NCBI GenBank assembly: GCA_021292165.1
Contig: CM037878.1
Location: forward strand, 238,481,546-238,545,545
Source of the DNA: Shinisaurus crocodilurus
Taxonomy: Eukaryota > Chordata > Lepidosauria > Squamata > Shinisauridae
DNA length: 64,000 nucleotides
Direction of reading: 5' to 3'
Shown: positions 53,754 to 63,977 of the stretch, piece by piece
Position numbering within the stretch: the first letter of the stretch is position 1
Layout of the letters: every line of letters begins with the position of its first letter
The notes under the pieces: generated by a model
What the model was told of the DNA's origin: nothing
Databases searched by the model: none
Seen by the model: the letters and a program-made list of their open reading frames with translations, nothing else
Translations under genes and position numbers: made by a program

Positions 53754-54156
53754 TGTAAAGGACACACCTGAAAGCCTGCAGCATAAATGGTTGACTGATC
53801 TGTCGACTGAAAGTGTTAAGTTGTCCTTGTGGCAGAAAGAATCGAGAAGTTAGCCTGGCGCTGTGCACCTGTGAGTGTCCAAGGCTAATTAGCTCAAGGA
53901 CAAATTCCTAGGCAGGGAGCCGCTTATCTGTGAGCTGCGTTATTCTTCTGTTGGCTCGTGGGTCACTGGTCAGCAGCCAGTGTTTCAGCTCTCAGCTCTC
54001 TGTCTATGTTACTTTATGGAAGACTGTGCCCGTTGCATGGGGCTCTATGCAACTGTTCTGTAAATATTTCTGCTATGCTTAAAAGCCTCAGTAAAGGACT
54101 TTGCTGAAGAACATCTGAGTCTCCTTGTCATCTCTGCACATGCTCTAGGGCAGCCA
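53754..54156 (+). mobile_element. Possible solo LTR (about 403 bp)
   Basis: It begins TGTAAAGGACACACC and ends CTAGGGCAGCCA. Flanks TATCTGCC (53746-53753) and TATCTGAC (54157-54164) look like a target duplication with one mismatch. An AGTAAA near 54091 and a CT-rich end resemble R/U5. It follows a CR1 3' end directly. No internal region is present; the family is unknown. Confidence 0.45.
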
Positions 54157-54190
54157 TATCTGACATGATCACCTATAGCAGCCTCTACTT

Positions 54191-54327
54191 CAGGGGTGGG
54201 GAACATGTGCCGCTCCAGGTGTGGCTGGGCTCCAACTCCCAGCAGCCCTAGCAGCATGGCCAGTGGGCAGGGATGATGGGAGCTGATGTCCAAGAACACC
54301 TGGAGAGCCACAAGTTGCCCACCCCTG
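54191..54327. mobile_element. Palindromic hAT-type MITE
   Basis: CAGGGGTGGGGAACATGTGC mirrors CAAGTTGCCCACCCCTG; the core has CTCCAACTCCCAGCAGCCC and GGGATGATGGGAGCTGATG. Flanks CTCTACTT and CTCTGCCA match at 5 of 8 bases. Confidence 0.75.
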
Positions 54328-54434
54328 CTCTGCCACCTGACCAGCGTGTTGCCAGGGGACAAGAGTATTTTCAAGGTGGAGGTTGACCAGCTGATCTGCC
54401 GGGGGGGGGGAGGTGGAGGTGGCTGACATTTCCT

Positions 54435-54792
54435 TTTTTTTATTTTAAGTTTTCAATTTTATTTCTATATAAAACAAATACATAATATCAAACATATAAC
54501 AATTAACAAAACAAAATAGACCTCCAATTTTCTTCTACAGCAAATATAGGTAACAATATTTTTTCTTACTCGATAATCAGAATGAGAAATCTCTTTCTTC
54601 CCATTGTCCCAAATTCACTTATTATTCCATAAATCCACAAACAAACAAATCATTATTTTCCAGTCTCTGCAAAAAGTCAATTAGAGGTTTCCATTCAATA
54701 ATAAACATGGATGTTGTCCTTTCTCTGATTAATGATGTGAGTTTGGCCATCTCTGCCAGCTCCAGCATCTTGACCAACCATTCTTCTGGTGT
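54435..54792 (-). mobile_element. 5'-truncated L1 LINE with 12-bp target duplication
   Basis: CTGACATTTCCT occurs exactly at 54423-54434 and 54793-54804. Between them, reading on the minus strand, is an L1 ORF2 C-terminal fragment (ELAEMAKLTSLIRERTTSMF, IIEWKPLIDFLQRLE) and a 3'UTR ending in an A-rich tail. It is a textbook truncated target-primed insertion of a different L1 subfamily from the 24.6-30.6 kb copy. Confidence 0.85.
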
Positions 54793-54985
54793 CTGACATT
54801 TCCTGATAATCATGTCATTTTATGGTGTTCTCATCCAAACATCAAAGTCCCTGATAGTTTCTGAAAATTTCATCTCAACCCAGAAAACCGTGAACTGTTC
54901 GGAAAGCACAAAAAAAGAGAGAAAGAAATTAAGAGGGCATTTGTGAGCTACAAATAGAACGAGATGTTATAAACTTTTCAATGAC

Positions 54986-55013
54986 CAGAGAAAGAGAGAG
55001 AGAGAGAGAGAGA
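54986..55013 (+). repeat. (GA)n microsatellite
   Basis: About thirteen GA units. Confidence 0.95.
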
Positions 55014-55101
55014 TTTATAATGGAAAATTTGACAAACTTAACTATTCTTGCTTTCCTGCCAGGCACCGTTATAATCCACAGCATCGTTCAAATCAGCTGG
55101 A

Positions 55102-55107
<6 letters not shown>

Positions 55108-55134
<27 letters not shown>
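55108..55134 (+). repeat. (AT)n microsatellite
   Basis: About thirteen AT units. Confidence 0.95.
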
Positions 55135-55138
<4 letters not shown>

Positions 55139-55317
55139 CACACTAAAAATACACTCAGAAGTGGAGAAATAGACATTGTTAAGGAAGAAACAGGTGCCGC
55201 TTAGAAGCAAAAATTGAAAAAGGACATACCCTTTGCTTAATGCATTCCAATGGCCATTCATAAATTCAGTGTTTTCCAACAGCCATTTTGAAGGAACCGA
55301 CACGTTCCAATTGTCAT

Positions 55318-55402
55318 TTACACTGCATGTCTACTCAGAAGTAGGCCCCATTGAGTTCAATGGGACTTACTCCCAGAAAAGTGTGTATAGGATTGCAGCT
55401 TC
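55318..55402. repeat. Short squamate palindromic repeat
   Basis: CATGTCTACTCAGAAGTAGG, CCATTGAGTTCAATGGGACT and GTGTATAGGATTGCAGC: the cleanest copy of the roughly 80-bp family here. Confidence 0.85.
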
Positions 55403-57069
55403 AGTGTCCTTTGTTTTAGTGCACTGTGTTACCTTGAGAAATCCTGCACACATTTCGGATTGGCCCTGTCCTCCTACCCAAATAATTGCCTTCACTCTTT
55501 TCCACTAGGCTTTGTTATCCTGCAGACTGAAATAATCTCTTCACAGTGCTCTCGCCTTTGGGGCTCTGTCCTGAACCTTTGCCCCTCAACTACCCAACAT
55601 ATTCACACAATTTCACTCCCGACCCCCCAGGGATTACTGAGTTTCTGAAAATAACATGCATGCAACAGCTGGGAAGACAGCAATGTCTTGAATGCACATA
55701 CCAGATCCCTAAGACAAGGCTAAAGCCCCCTCTCTCCTTTCCACTGCCGGATTCCCCTGCCCACATCAAACAGTGGGATGGCAATTAAAATAGAAAGCAG
55801 TTCAGAGGGGGATGAGAAAGCTGGTCCATGCAAAAGCCAGACACTTTACTTCGATTGCACATTAGATCAGTCTTATGGCAGCAAGGAAGTGCTTAAGAGT
55901 GAGCATGCTGTTACCTGTTCCCCATGACCTCGAGCAATGAGAAATTCTTTTTGATGGCAGAGAACTACAGACTTAAGGTGTTGCTGCGATATTTGCATTA
56001 CTTATAAATATACATGCAGGGCCTGATGGAAGCTCCTGGGAACTACAGGTGCTGCGAGAAATCAAGCAGAGCGGATTCAATTGAACAGGTGAACTCTGAA
56101 CAAAATAGGGGAAGAAGCACAGCTCACCTCAAGTGGGCCTCCCACCCCTATTTATGCTCATGCACAGAGCAGCAGGAAACAAACAGAGCTCACTGCATTT
56201 CTGCTCAGGCCATGGACGAGGGGACGAACCAGGAGGTGGTGGGCTCTCCTTCGCTGAAGGTACCGTATTTAAGCAGAGGCTGGATGGACGGACATCTGTC
56301 AGGGAGGCTGTACTTGCGTCCTGCATTGAGCGGAAGGCTGGATGAGATCAGGGGCCCAACCTGGGCTGGGGGCACAGCAGAACACTGGGCCATTGGAAAT
56401 AAAATGCAAATGAGGGAAGCAACAACAGAAATCATGAGCCCTGAGCTGGAGAAAAAGGTGACAATTCACCATATTTATTTATTGAGGTTTTCCCTTGCTG
56501 CGGGGGGGGGGGGGTGGCCTTACCAGAGAGAGAGAAAGAGAGAGAACATGTTCTCTACTTTTTTCCTTTCTTTAGAACAAGGGTGGGCAACCTGCAGCCC
56601 TCAGCCTAATTTCAAAGGCCCTCTGCCAGATGATCCGTCCATCCCCCTAATTTCAAAGGCCCTCTGCAAGAGTGATCTGCCCCTCTCCCAGGAGCCCACT
56701 GGGTGGGGAGAAAGAGGGAGAGAGATGGAGAAAAGGGGTGCCGGGGAGAGGGAGAGAGAGAAGGGGGCAACAGAAACAGAGAGAAAGGAAAAAGGGGTGC
56801 TCTCACCCACCACCAGCATGAAGTCAAGATTCCCCACCCTTGCTTTAGAAGGAAGGTGTGCTTCCCAGTGCTGGAAAGAGGGCACACGTAGCTTGCCAAA
56901 AACCCAAACTCCAAAGAAAAATGGTCCTGAAACAGCAGAACCTCACTCCTTACGAACCCTATTTAGAATATCTTTTGGAGAGTATGAAGAGATTGTTAAA
57001 AATCATATCTCTGTCACAGCACAACAAGCAGTCATTAAGTAATTACATTTACTTAGTAATTGCTTAATG
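55403..57069. other. Unannotated DNA
   Basis: A 342-codon frame at 56014-57042 is the longest unexplained frame here, but it is low in complexity (GERERE- and EKR-rich from GA-rich DNA), has no domain and no splice context. An inverted repeat-like pair CTAATTTCAAAGGCCCTCTG occurs twice in direct orientation near 56607 and 56646. Confidence 0.4.
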
Positions 57070-57235
57070 AAGGCTACCCACTTACCTGGGAGCAAGCCCC
57101 ATTGAACGCAGTGGGATTTACTGCCAAGTAAAGATGTGGAGGATTACACTATAAGGCTACAATCCTAGGCCCATTTACCTAGGCACACTTATCTGGAACT
57201 TCCAAGTAAGTGTACATAGAATTGTAGCCTTAGAG
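57070..57235. repeat. Short squamate palindromic repeats (two copies)
   Basis: CCATTGAACGCAGTGGGATT with flanking TTACCTGGGAGCAAGCC, then CTACAATCCTAGGCCC to GTACATAGAATTGTAGCC. Confidence 0.6.
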
Positions 57236-57405
57236 TACCCCTCTGGAAATCATACAAGTGTTCAATGGGGCTTACCCACCAAGCAAGCCGCAAGTAAGTC
57301 CTATTGAACTTATTGTGACATAGTTCTAAACTCGATCTGCTTGGGTTTGCTCTGTAAGTTCATTTCAATGCATGGCTTGTTGTGAGCAGCCTTCACCAGG
57401 TTTCA

Positions 57406-57737
57406 AGGGCGCTTCCAGATGGCTCCTAGTGCTGGGAACCAGAAGGCATTGTGCAGCTATTCCACCTCCATAGGATATCATAGGATCAAAGAGTTGGAAG
57501 GGGCCTACAAGGCCATCGAGTCCAACTCCCTGCTCAATGCAGGAAACTAGAGGAGGGGGGTCTCCCATCCAAGTAATAACCAGTTTCTTGTCTGCAATAA
57601 GAGGGGGGAAATGGATGAAGTGGTGAGAAAATTTAGGAGGGTTACGAGTAAAAGATGACGATAACTGCCCCCACCCCATAAAATCTGTGAATGAGGCAGG
57701 GCAGTGGCACCATAAAGGCCTTGTCTGGAAGCACCCC
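57406..57737. mobile_element. MITE with GGGTGCTTCCAGA ends (copy 2), carrying a 5S SINE
   Basis: AGGGCGCTTCCAGATGGCTC on the left mirrors CTTGTCTGGAAGCACCCC on the right. AGAAGGCATTGTGCAGCTAT and GAGGCAGGGCAGTGGCAC correspond to copy 1 at 47465. A 5S SINE fragment interrupts it. Confidence 0.75.
57479..57590 (-). mobile_element. Truncated 5S rRNA-derived SINE nested in a MITE
   Basis: On the minus strand ATTACTTGGATGGGAGACCC (5S) is followed by the linker CCTCTAGTTTCCTGCATTG, GGAGTTGGACTCGATGGCC and CCCCTTCCAACTCTTTGAT. The 5' half of the 5S head is missing. Confidence 0.8.
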
Positions 57738-57740
57738 AGT

Positions 57741-58830
57741 GTATATTTCTGATGTTGGGTGCTTAGGACAGGATAGGGATTCAGTTGGTGTACCGACTGT
57801 GCCACTGCCCAACAGTCTCCTAAGCCGAGTTTGCCAGATTGGTCTTGGGGGTTATGTTGGAGACTGATGGTTCTGGGTGACCAATATCCATGCCAAGGCC
57901 CCCCCTGTTGGGAGTGGCTTAAGAGTTCATGGCTGCCATGATGACAGCCATGGGCCTGTCTCTAGTAATTTCTAGCCATATACATTCAGCTGGGGACACT
58001 TTGGACATGATCTTTTGTGCTGGATAGGATGGTGATTGGGTGGTGCGGAAACGATATAGTCCCATTATCATGGACAGATCACTAGCTGGTTGGGTACCAA
58101 CAGAACTCTTTTTCACACACGTACACAACCTAGCTCCCATATACACCTTTTTTCTGCTCTTAAAACACGTCAAATTATTGTCACCCTCACCACGCCTGAT
58201 GAGTATCTACTACCACTCCTCTTCTTTTTTCTTATTTCCAATTGTAGTTTTTTAAAGGAAACTGGGATTTATTTCTACTCTGAATTGATAAAAGATTTAT
58301 TTACTGCTAAATCTTTTCTATGATTGCCGGTTGACAAGAAGAAAAAATATTTTCCTTATCTACAGTAGCTTTTTCCCCCTGGACCAGCCCTCAGGTACTT
58401 TATCTGGGGCATTCAATACAAACCAAGGATATTTTCTTTACACAGCAGATTTTGCCTACAATTTACAGATGTAGTTCATGAAATACCCAACTTGAGTGGA
58501 TGGGAAACACTTCTTTGCTTTCTTCCACATTAAAAGCTAAGGAACTAGTTTTCCCTCTTGATTTTCTCCCCAACACAAGGGACTTGCCAATGCAGTCCAT
58601 TTCCAAATCCCACTATTGCTCTCTAGTGGACAAAAATATTATAAACACTTCATTAAAATCCACATTCCGGATTAATATTAAATACTGATGAAAGGCCCAT
58701 CAAATTTAACAGATGGGGTAGAATAAGGAGAGGGCACCTTGCCAACATGTGTCCCCCCCCCCCCACACACACACCAGTTTCTTGACATTTTCAACAGGGA
58801 AAGGAGATAAAGAGGTGGAGTGCATTACTA
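57741..58830. other. Unannotated DNA
   Basis: No recognised gene or repeat other than a C-run and (CA)n at about 58755-58775. Confidence 0.4.
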
Positions 58831-58990
58831 CTACTGCTACTGCTACTACTAATAGTTATATACCACTTAATATAATAGAATCTGTAAGCAATTTACATAT
58901 AAAATACTAAAAACCACAGTTAAAATACATATGTAATACAATATAATGATAAACAGTTACAATTTACAACAAAAAATAAAAATAAGGAAG
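58831..58990 (-). mobile_element. LINE 3'-end fragment with a (CTA/CTG)n run
   Basis: CTACTACTGCTACTGCTACT precedes TATATACCACTTAATATAA and AGCAATTTACATATAAAATA, an inverse LINE 3' tail of L2/CR1 type. Confidence 0.45.
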
Positions 58991-59559
58991 TAAAACTATG
59001 CAGCAGTATGATCAAGTACAAGCCAGGAGAAAATTTGTGTGAACAGGTACATTTTCATAATGTGAGAGCACACCGCAGAAGCATCTGAGCAACGCTCTCT
59101 GCACAGGGACAGGCCCAGCTAGGTTAAAAGTATCCCCCGTCCCGTCAGTCTGTTGTGGAGCCAAACAGGCGGCAGCTTCCAGTTTGATTGGCTCCCCACT
59201 TCCCAAGTAAACTCTGGGGGAGAGCAGTGGTCTGGCTTTGGCAACCCGTCCCTCTCCACACACCCACTCCTCTAGTGGCTGCTGTGGTGAAGCCCTTGCA
59301 AGTCAGGCAGCTATGGAGCAATGTGCTGGGGGTGAAGGGTGAATAAAAGGTTGTACCAACTAATGCCACCTGCACAACACTCTGGCTTGTCAAGAATTTA
59401 GGTCATGTTGAAAGTGTGTGTGTGCATGCACCTATGACAGAAGTTCAGCACAACCAAATTAAGAGAAGCTGGCAACATTACTTTATACAGATAATGGGTG
59501 AAATGCCCAAATGATGAGGGGAAGGCATGTATATTGCAGAGGCTCCCCAGTATCTACAG
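58991..59559. other. Unannotated DNA
   Basis: AGGAGAAAATTTGTGTGAACAGG near 59025 could be more LINE 3' sequence; nothing else recognised. Confidence 0.4.
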
Positions 59560-59695
59560 CAGGGATAGACAACGTGGTGCCTTCCAGATGTTTTGGAATA
59601 TAACTCCCAAAATTCCTGACCATTCGCCATGCTGACTGGGGCTTATGGAAGCTGTAGTCCAAAACATCTGAAGGGTACTACATCGCCTACCCCTG
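59560..59695. mobile_element. Palindromic hAT-type MITE
   Basis: CAGGGATAGACAACGTGGTG mirrors TACTACATCGCCTACCCCTG. Flanks ATCTACAG and ACCTAGAG match at 6 of 8 bases. Confidence 0.8.
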
Positions 59696-60507
59696 ACCTA
59701 GAGAGAGAGACAAGTTTTGTCCCCTCTCAACTGTGTCCCACACAGCATTCCATTTATTTTGACCCATATAGGACAAGCCAACTTCTTCTCCTAGAATATT
59801 GGGAGAATGGCATGAAATGTGGGGCAAGGTTTTTTTTCTATACAAGTTAGCTGCCCACAAGGAATCATGCTGGTGGTGGGGAATAAACAGTTGGGGAATT
59901 GACACTGTAGCACAGGGTGGGCAACTTTTGAGGCCTGTGGGCACATTTGGACATTTGAGAAACTGTCCTGGGCACAACCATAAAATGGCTGCCATGGCTA
60001 GTCCCAAAGGACAAGGAAGACATTCATGGGAAGTTTTATGGTTGATTGCATCACTCCCATGTAGACATGTGCACCGGTGAATTTGGTTGTTTTGGCTCAC
60101 TTGGAAGTCGGCATTCCATTCTGTTCTGGATGGGTTCTGGGCATTATGAAGGTTAACAATAATATAATACTGCAAGGATTTCAGCCCTAAAACATTGTTC
60201 TCAGGTGTCTCTAACCCACACCGTTGTGCAATCCTATGTGTAACACAGGTAGCCTACACCAATAAGGTGAAAAAGTAACTGGTTTATTTCATCATACAGT
60301 TCTCGGTTTGGCATCCATCTTGGAGCCACACCCAAAAGCACAGGCCTGGAGCATGCTCCATTCCAACTTTCTAAAAGAAACACTTCTGCCTTTTTACCAC
60401 AATGTGGCAACAACATAAATATATATTATACTCCTCCCCCTTCAGTTTATACTATCAACATGTAGGCAATAAGAAGAATTGGAAAATGAAAACATAGAAA
60501 ATAAATA
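59696..60507. other. Unannotated DNA
   Basis: No recognised gene or repeat. Confidence 0.4.
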
Positions 60508-60788
60508 CAGTAATACCTTGGATTGCAAGCATAATTCGTTCCGGAAACGTGCTTGTAATCCAAAGCACTTGTATATCAAAGCGAAATTCCCCATAAGAAA
60601 TTTGTACACATATTTTTAATTTAAGCTGCAATAAAGAATGATAGTGTAAAGTCTTCTTTTTCTTGACCGTACTACAGTACTTGTATTGCAAGACGTCGCT
60701 TGTTTATCAAGTTAAAATTTATTTTAAAAATTTGCTTGTCTTACAAAACACTTGCAGACCAAGTTACTTGCAATCCAAGGTTTTACTG
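60508..60788. mobile_element. Tigger-like Tc1/mariner MITE (copy 2)
   Basis: CAGTAATACCTTGGATTGCA on the left and TTGCAATCCAAGGTTTTACTG on the right are inverted, with TA on both sides (60506-60507, 60789-60790). It has about 30 bases more than copy 1 (near 60625-60660). No transposase. Confidence 0.85.
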
Positions 60789-60976
60789 TATCAGAATATA
60801 CTGAACCAGTTAGTAGATATATGGGTCTTAACCCACAAAAGTCTTTTGTTTTTACAAATTCAACCACTCCCTGGGCTTTGTGGTTCCCTTTGAATGGCAT
60901 AGAGTAACTGCAGGTATTCCTGGCTGATGCACAGGTGTCCCTGGATGTTCTGTCTCTGGAGGTGTTTCCTCTAGAG

Positions 60977-61112
60977 CAGGGCTCTCCAACCTTGGGTCCC
61001 CAGATGTTGCTGGCCTACAGCTCCCAGCATACCCAGCCAGCATGGCTAATGGCAAGGGATTCTGGGAGCTGTAGTCCAGCAACATCTGGGGACCCAAGGT
61101 TGGAGAGCCCTG
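60977..61112. mobile_element. Palindromic hAT-type MITE nested in the gypsy region
   Basis: CAGGGCTCTCCAACCTTGGG and CCCAAGGTTGGAGAGCCCTG are perfect inverted ends. CTCTAGAG on both sides (60969-60976, 61113-61120) is an exact 8-bp target duplication. It is the least diverged palindromic MITE in the window. Confidence 0.9.
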
Positions 61113-61574
61113 CTCTAGAGACACACTAAGGCAGCAGGGATTGTGGTCTTTTCAGTCCCTGGTTGTAGCAAGTGGACAGTGTAGTGGTTCCATGCCAATT
61201 TGCTCTTCCACCTCAGCCTGTGGATCCTCTGCTGGGATCTCTTCTCCACAGTTCAAACACATTGATTATGATGTCACCAAATACTCCTGCCATCTGGCAA
61301 TTCCACCACCCGGGAAAGAGGCCCTGCCTGTGCTATGACATGACCTGAGTGCCAACAAGGTCCATTCCCAAAATTGAGGGCATAAACTAGGTTACCTACC
61401 ACTAGTATCTTTGATGCTGTTTAAGTCATTCCTGCTTCTCACACACCTTAGTAGCCTCATCAGGGTGCAGTGTCCAGGTGTATTTATAATTTCCTGCCCA
61501 TTCCTCTGATGATTACCCTGTGGTGGAGTGACATGTGACACGATACTGGAAAAGGAACGTGGCCAACTTCGTCC

Positions 61575-62257
61575 CTAAGCTAACACATGCCACTTTTTAA
61601 GTCCCTCTTTCAAGGTCTGTACAGGTCTGTACAGCTGGACCATTTGAGCCAGGTGATAAGATGCAACTCTAACATGTTCAATGTGATTTTTCTCCAAGAA
61701 TTCTTGGAAAGTTGCACCTGTAAACTGAGGCCCATTATCAATTACCACTACCACCTCTGGCAATCCAAAAATAGAAAGGAAAAGGCAGAGCTTATCAACA
61801 GTAGATTCAACGGTAGTGGATGACATTATGTGAACTTCAAACCATTTGGAATGTGCAAATGTTATTATCAAGAACATTTCCCCCATAAATAGACCAGCAT
61901 AATCTATGTGAATCTTGCCCAGGGTCGTTGTAGCCATTCCCATGGGTGTAAGGGTGCTTTTGGAGGAGCATGGTGAGTAGAGTGACAAGCACCACACTGC
62001 CGCACTACTGTCTCAATCTGTTGGTCTATGCCTGGCCACCACACATAACTACATGCTAGCACCTTCATCCATACAATGCCAGGATGCGCTTCGTGCAACA
62101 ACTTTAGCACAGCAGACTGATTCTCTGGTGGTACAACCATCCAAGATCCCCATAATAAACATCCACCCTGGATACTCAAGGACTCTCTACACTGAGAATA
62201 GGGCTGGAAATCTGTGCCTCCCCCTGCAGTCCATCCATTTGTTACCATTCTTTGCAC
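61575..62257 (-). pseudogene. Ty3/gypsy integrase, zinc finger and catalytic core, in two frames
   Basis: The first frame (62257-61904) has the HHCC finger: LLHEAHPG, YVWWPGID and CGACHSTH. The second (61997-61575) has the core with IHIDYAG, VVVIDNGPQFTG and FLEKNHIEHV, the D, D and E positions. VASYHLAQM replaces the usual APYHPxxNG block, another sign of decay. Confidence 0.87.
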
Positions 62258-62783
62258 AACAGAAGATCTTGGTCAGACTCCTGTTTAATCTTTGCTTCAT
62301 CTGACTTAGGGATGTGGACGTCAGTCCAATAAGAAGAATGGTTTCAGTAGGCTGGGGTACCGACTTTGGGCTATCAGGTAATGGAAGTCTGCTAAGGGCA
62401 TCAGCATTACTCATGTCATGACCTGGTTTATATTCAGATTTGTAGTCATAAGCAAATAATGTCAAGGCCCATCTCTGGATTCTTGCAGATGCCACTGGAG
62501 ACACTGGCTTGCTCTCTCCAAGCAGACCCTGGAGGGGTTTATGATCTGATAGTATGACCCAACGTCTGCCATAGAGATATAAATGGAATGTATTTACCCC
62601 CAAAACCACTGCTAACCCTTCATGTTCTAGTTGGGAAAAGTTTATTTCTGCTTGAGCCAGTGATCTTGAGGCATAACTAATGGGGTGCTCTGATCCATCA
62701 GGCATCTGGTGTGCTAACACTGCTCCCACTCCATATGGAGAGGCATCACAAGATAAAATGAGGGTTTTTTTTACGACAATCAT
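62187..62783 (-). pseudogene. Ty3/gypsy RNase H domain
   Basis: [18 protein letters not shown] is the first RNase H aspartate block. It is followed by [12 protein letters not shown] (glutamate block), [13 protein letters not shown] (second aspartate) and [13 protein letters not shown], the typical end of the domain before the spacer to integrase. The domain is fairly complete in one frame. Confidence 0.88.
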
Positions 62784-63511
62784 GATAAATAAGAAGCATG
62801 GATTTCTTCAACAACTTCCTTGGTGCTGCAAAAGCTGTTCTTGATGCCAGTGGAATCTTACTCCTTTTTGCAAAAGCGTATGTAATGGGGCCAATACTGT
62901 TTCCAAATTTGGTAAGAATTTGCCATAATAATTTAAGTACCCCCCAAAAAGACTTATGTTCTGATACTGCAGGTGCTTCAGTAATGGCGGGTACCTTCTT
63001 TTCTACAGGATGCAAACTGTCTGCATCCATTTTGTGTCCCAGATATACAACTTCTGGGGCTTGAAGAGTGCACTTTTCCTTCTTGAGATGCCTCAAAGCT
63101 GACAGCAGCTTTGACAGTACTCGGTCTAGGCTATGCAAATGTGCTGCCTCGGTTTCTCCTGTAATCAGAATGTCATCAAGGTACATGCAGCATACCCTGG
63201 AACAAACTGTCCATAGCCCTTCGAAAGATCCCAGAGGCAACAGAGACACCAAAACGGAGCCAGTTATAACGAATCAGTCTCTTCAGAGTATTTATTGTTA
63301 CATACTGTTTAGAACTTTCCTCAAGAGGAATTTGAAGGTATGCATCACTTAAGTCAATTTTTGTGAAAGTTTTTCCTCTAGCAATGGTAGCATATAGATC
63401 TTCAATTCTAGGAACTGGGTATGTGTCCAGCTTTGCAACACAGATCACAGTGACTTTATAGTCTCCACGAATCCTTATACTACCACCTTGCTTCAACACA
63501 GAAACAAACAA
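62746..63511 (-). pseudogene. Ty3/gypsy reverse transcriptase in two frames
   Basis: The first frame (63511-63176) carries the LDTYPVPRIEDL and FTKIDLSDAYLQIPL blocks. The second (63252-62746) carries CCMYLDDILITG, the catalytic YLDD motif, and the EVVYLGHKM thumb region. A frameshift lies near 63180-63250. The catalytic aspartates are still readable, but the protein is interrupted. Confidence 0.85.
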
Positions 63512-63767
63512 CAGGAGCAGCCCACTCAGAGAACTGCAGTTTCAATAATGCCTTTAGACTGTAGTCAATCTAATTCTTGATCCACTTTGTGCCACATTTC
63601 ATATAGTACTGGCTGGGACTTTAAAAAAAGCAGCTTAGCATCTGGATCCACACAAATCCTGCCCGTTGCCTCTTTAAGAGTTCCCAGATCCTCTTTCAAG
63701 AACTCCAGGCTAGACCAGAAGACTAGGGCCGTTTCCTTTTACTACAACTAAGGGCAATTGTAAGGTC

Positions 63768-63977
63768 TCATTTGCATATTTTACCTCTACTGGGACTTGT
63801 TGACCAGAATATGAACATATCACCAGAATATGAACATATCACCATTTTCGGTGTTCCAAACTGTGGCTCATTATCCTTTGGCCACAAACATTTGTAAGTG
63901 GCTTCACTGATAATGGACATAGAAGCTCCTGTACTCACTTTCATGGTTATGCTCTTTCCATTAATGGTCACATGCAC
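63768..63977 (-). pseudogene. Ty3/gypsy aspartic protease remnant
   Basis: The fragment holds a flap-like hydrophobic context and the active-site region, but it reads STGAS where DTGAS is expected, so the catalytic aspartate appears lost. The frame stops at 63768. Confidence 0.75.

Noticed and set aside
56014..57042. 342-codon + strand frame
   Set aside because: The sequence is GA-rich and low in complexity in part, has no domain, and opposite-strand frames overlap it. No splice or promoter context supports it.
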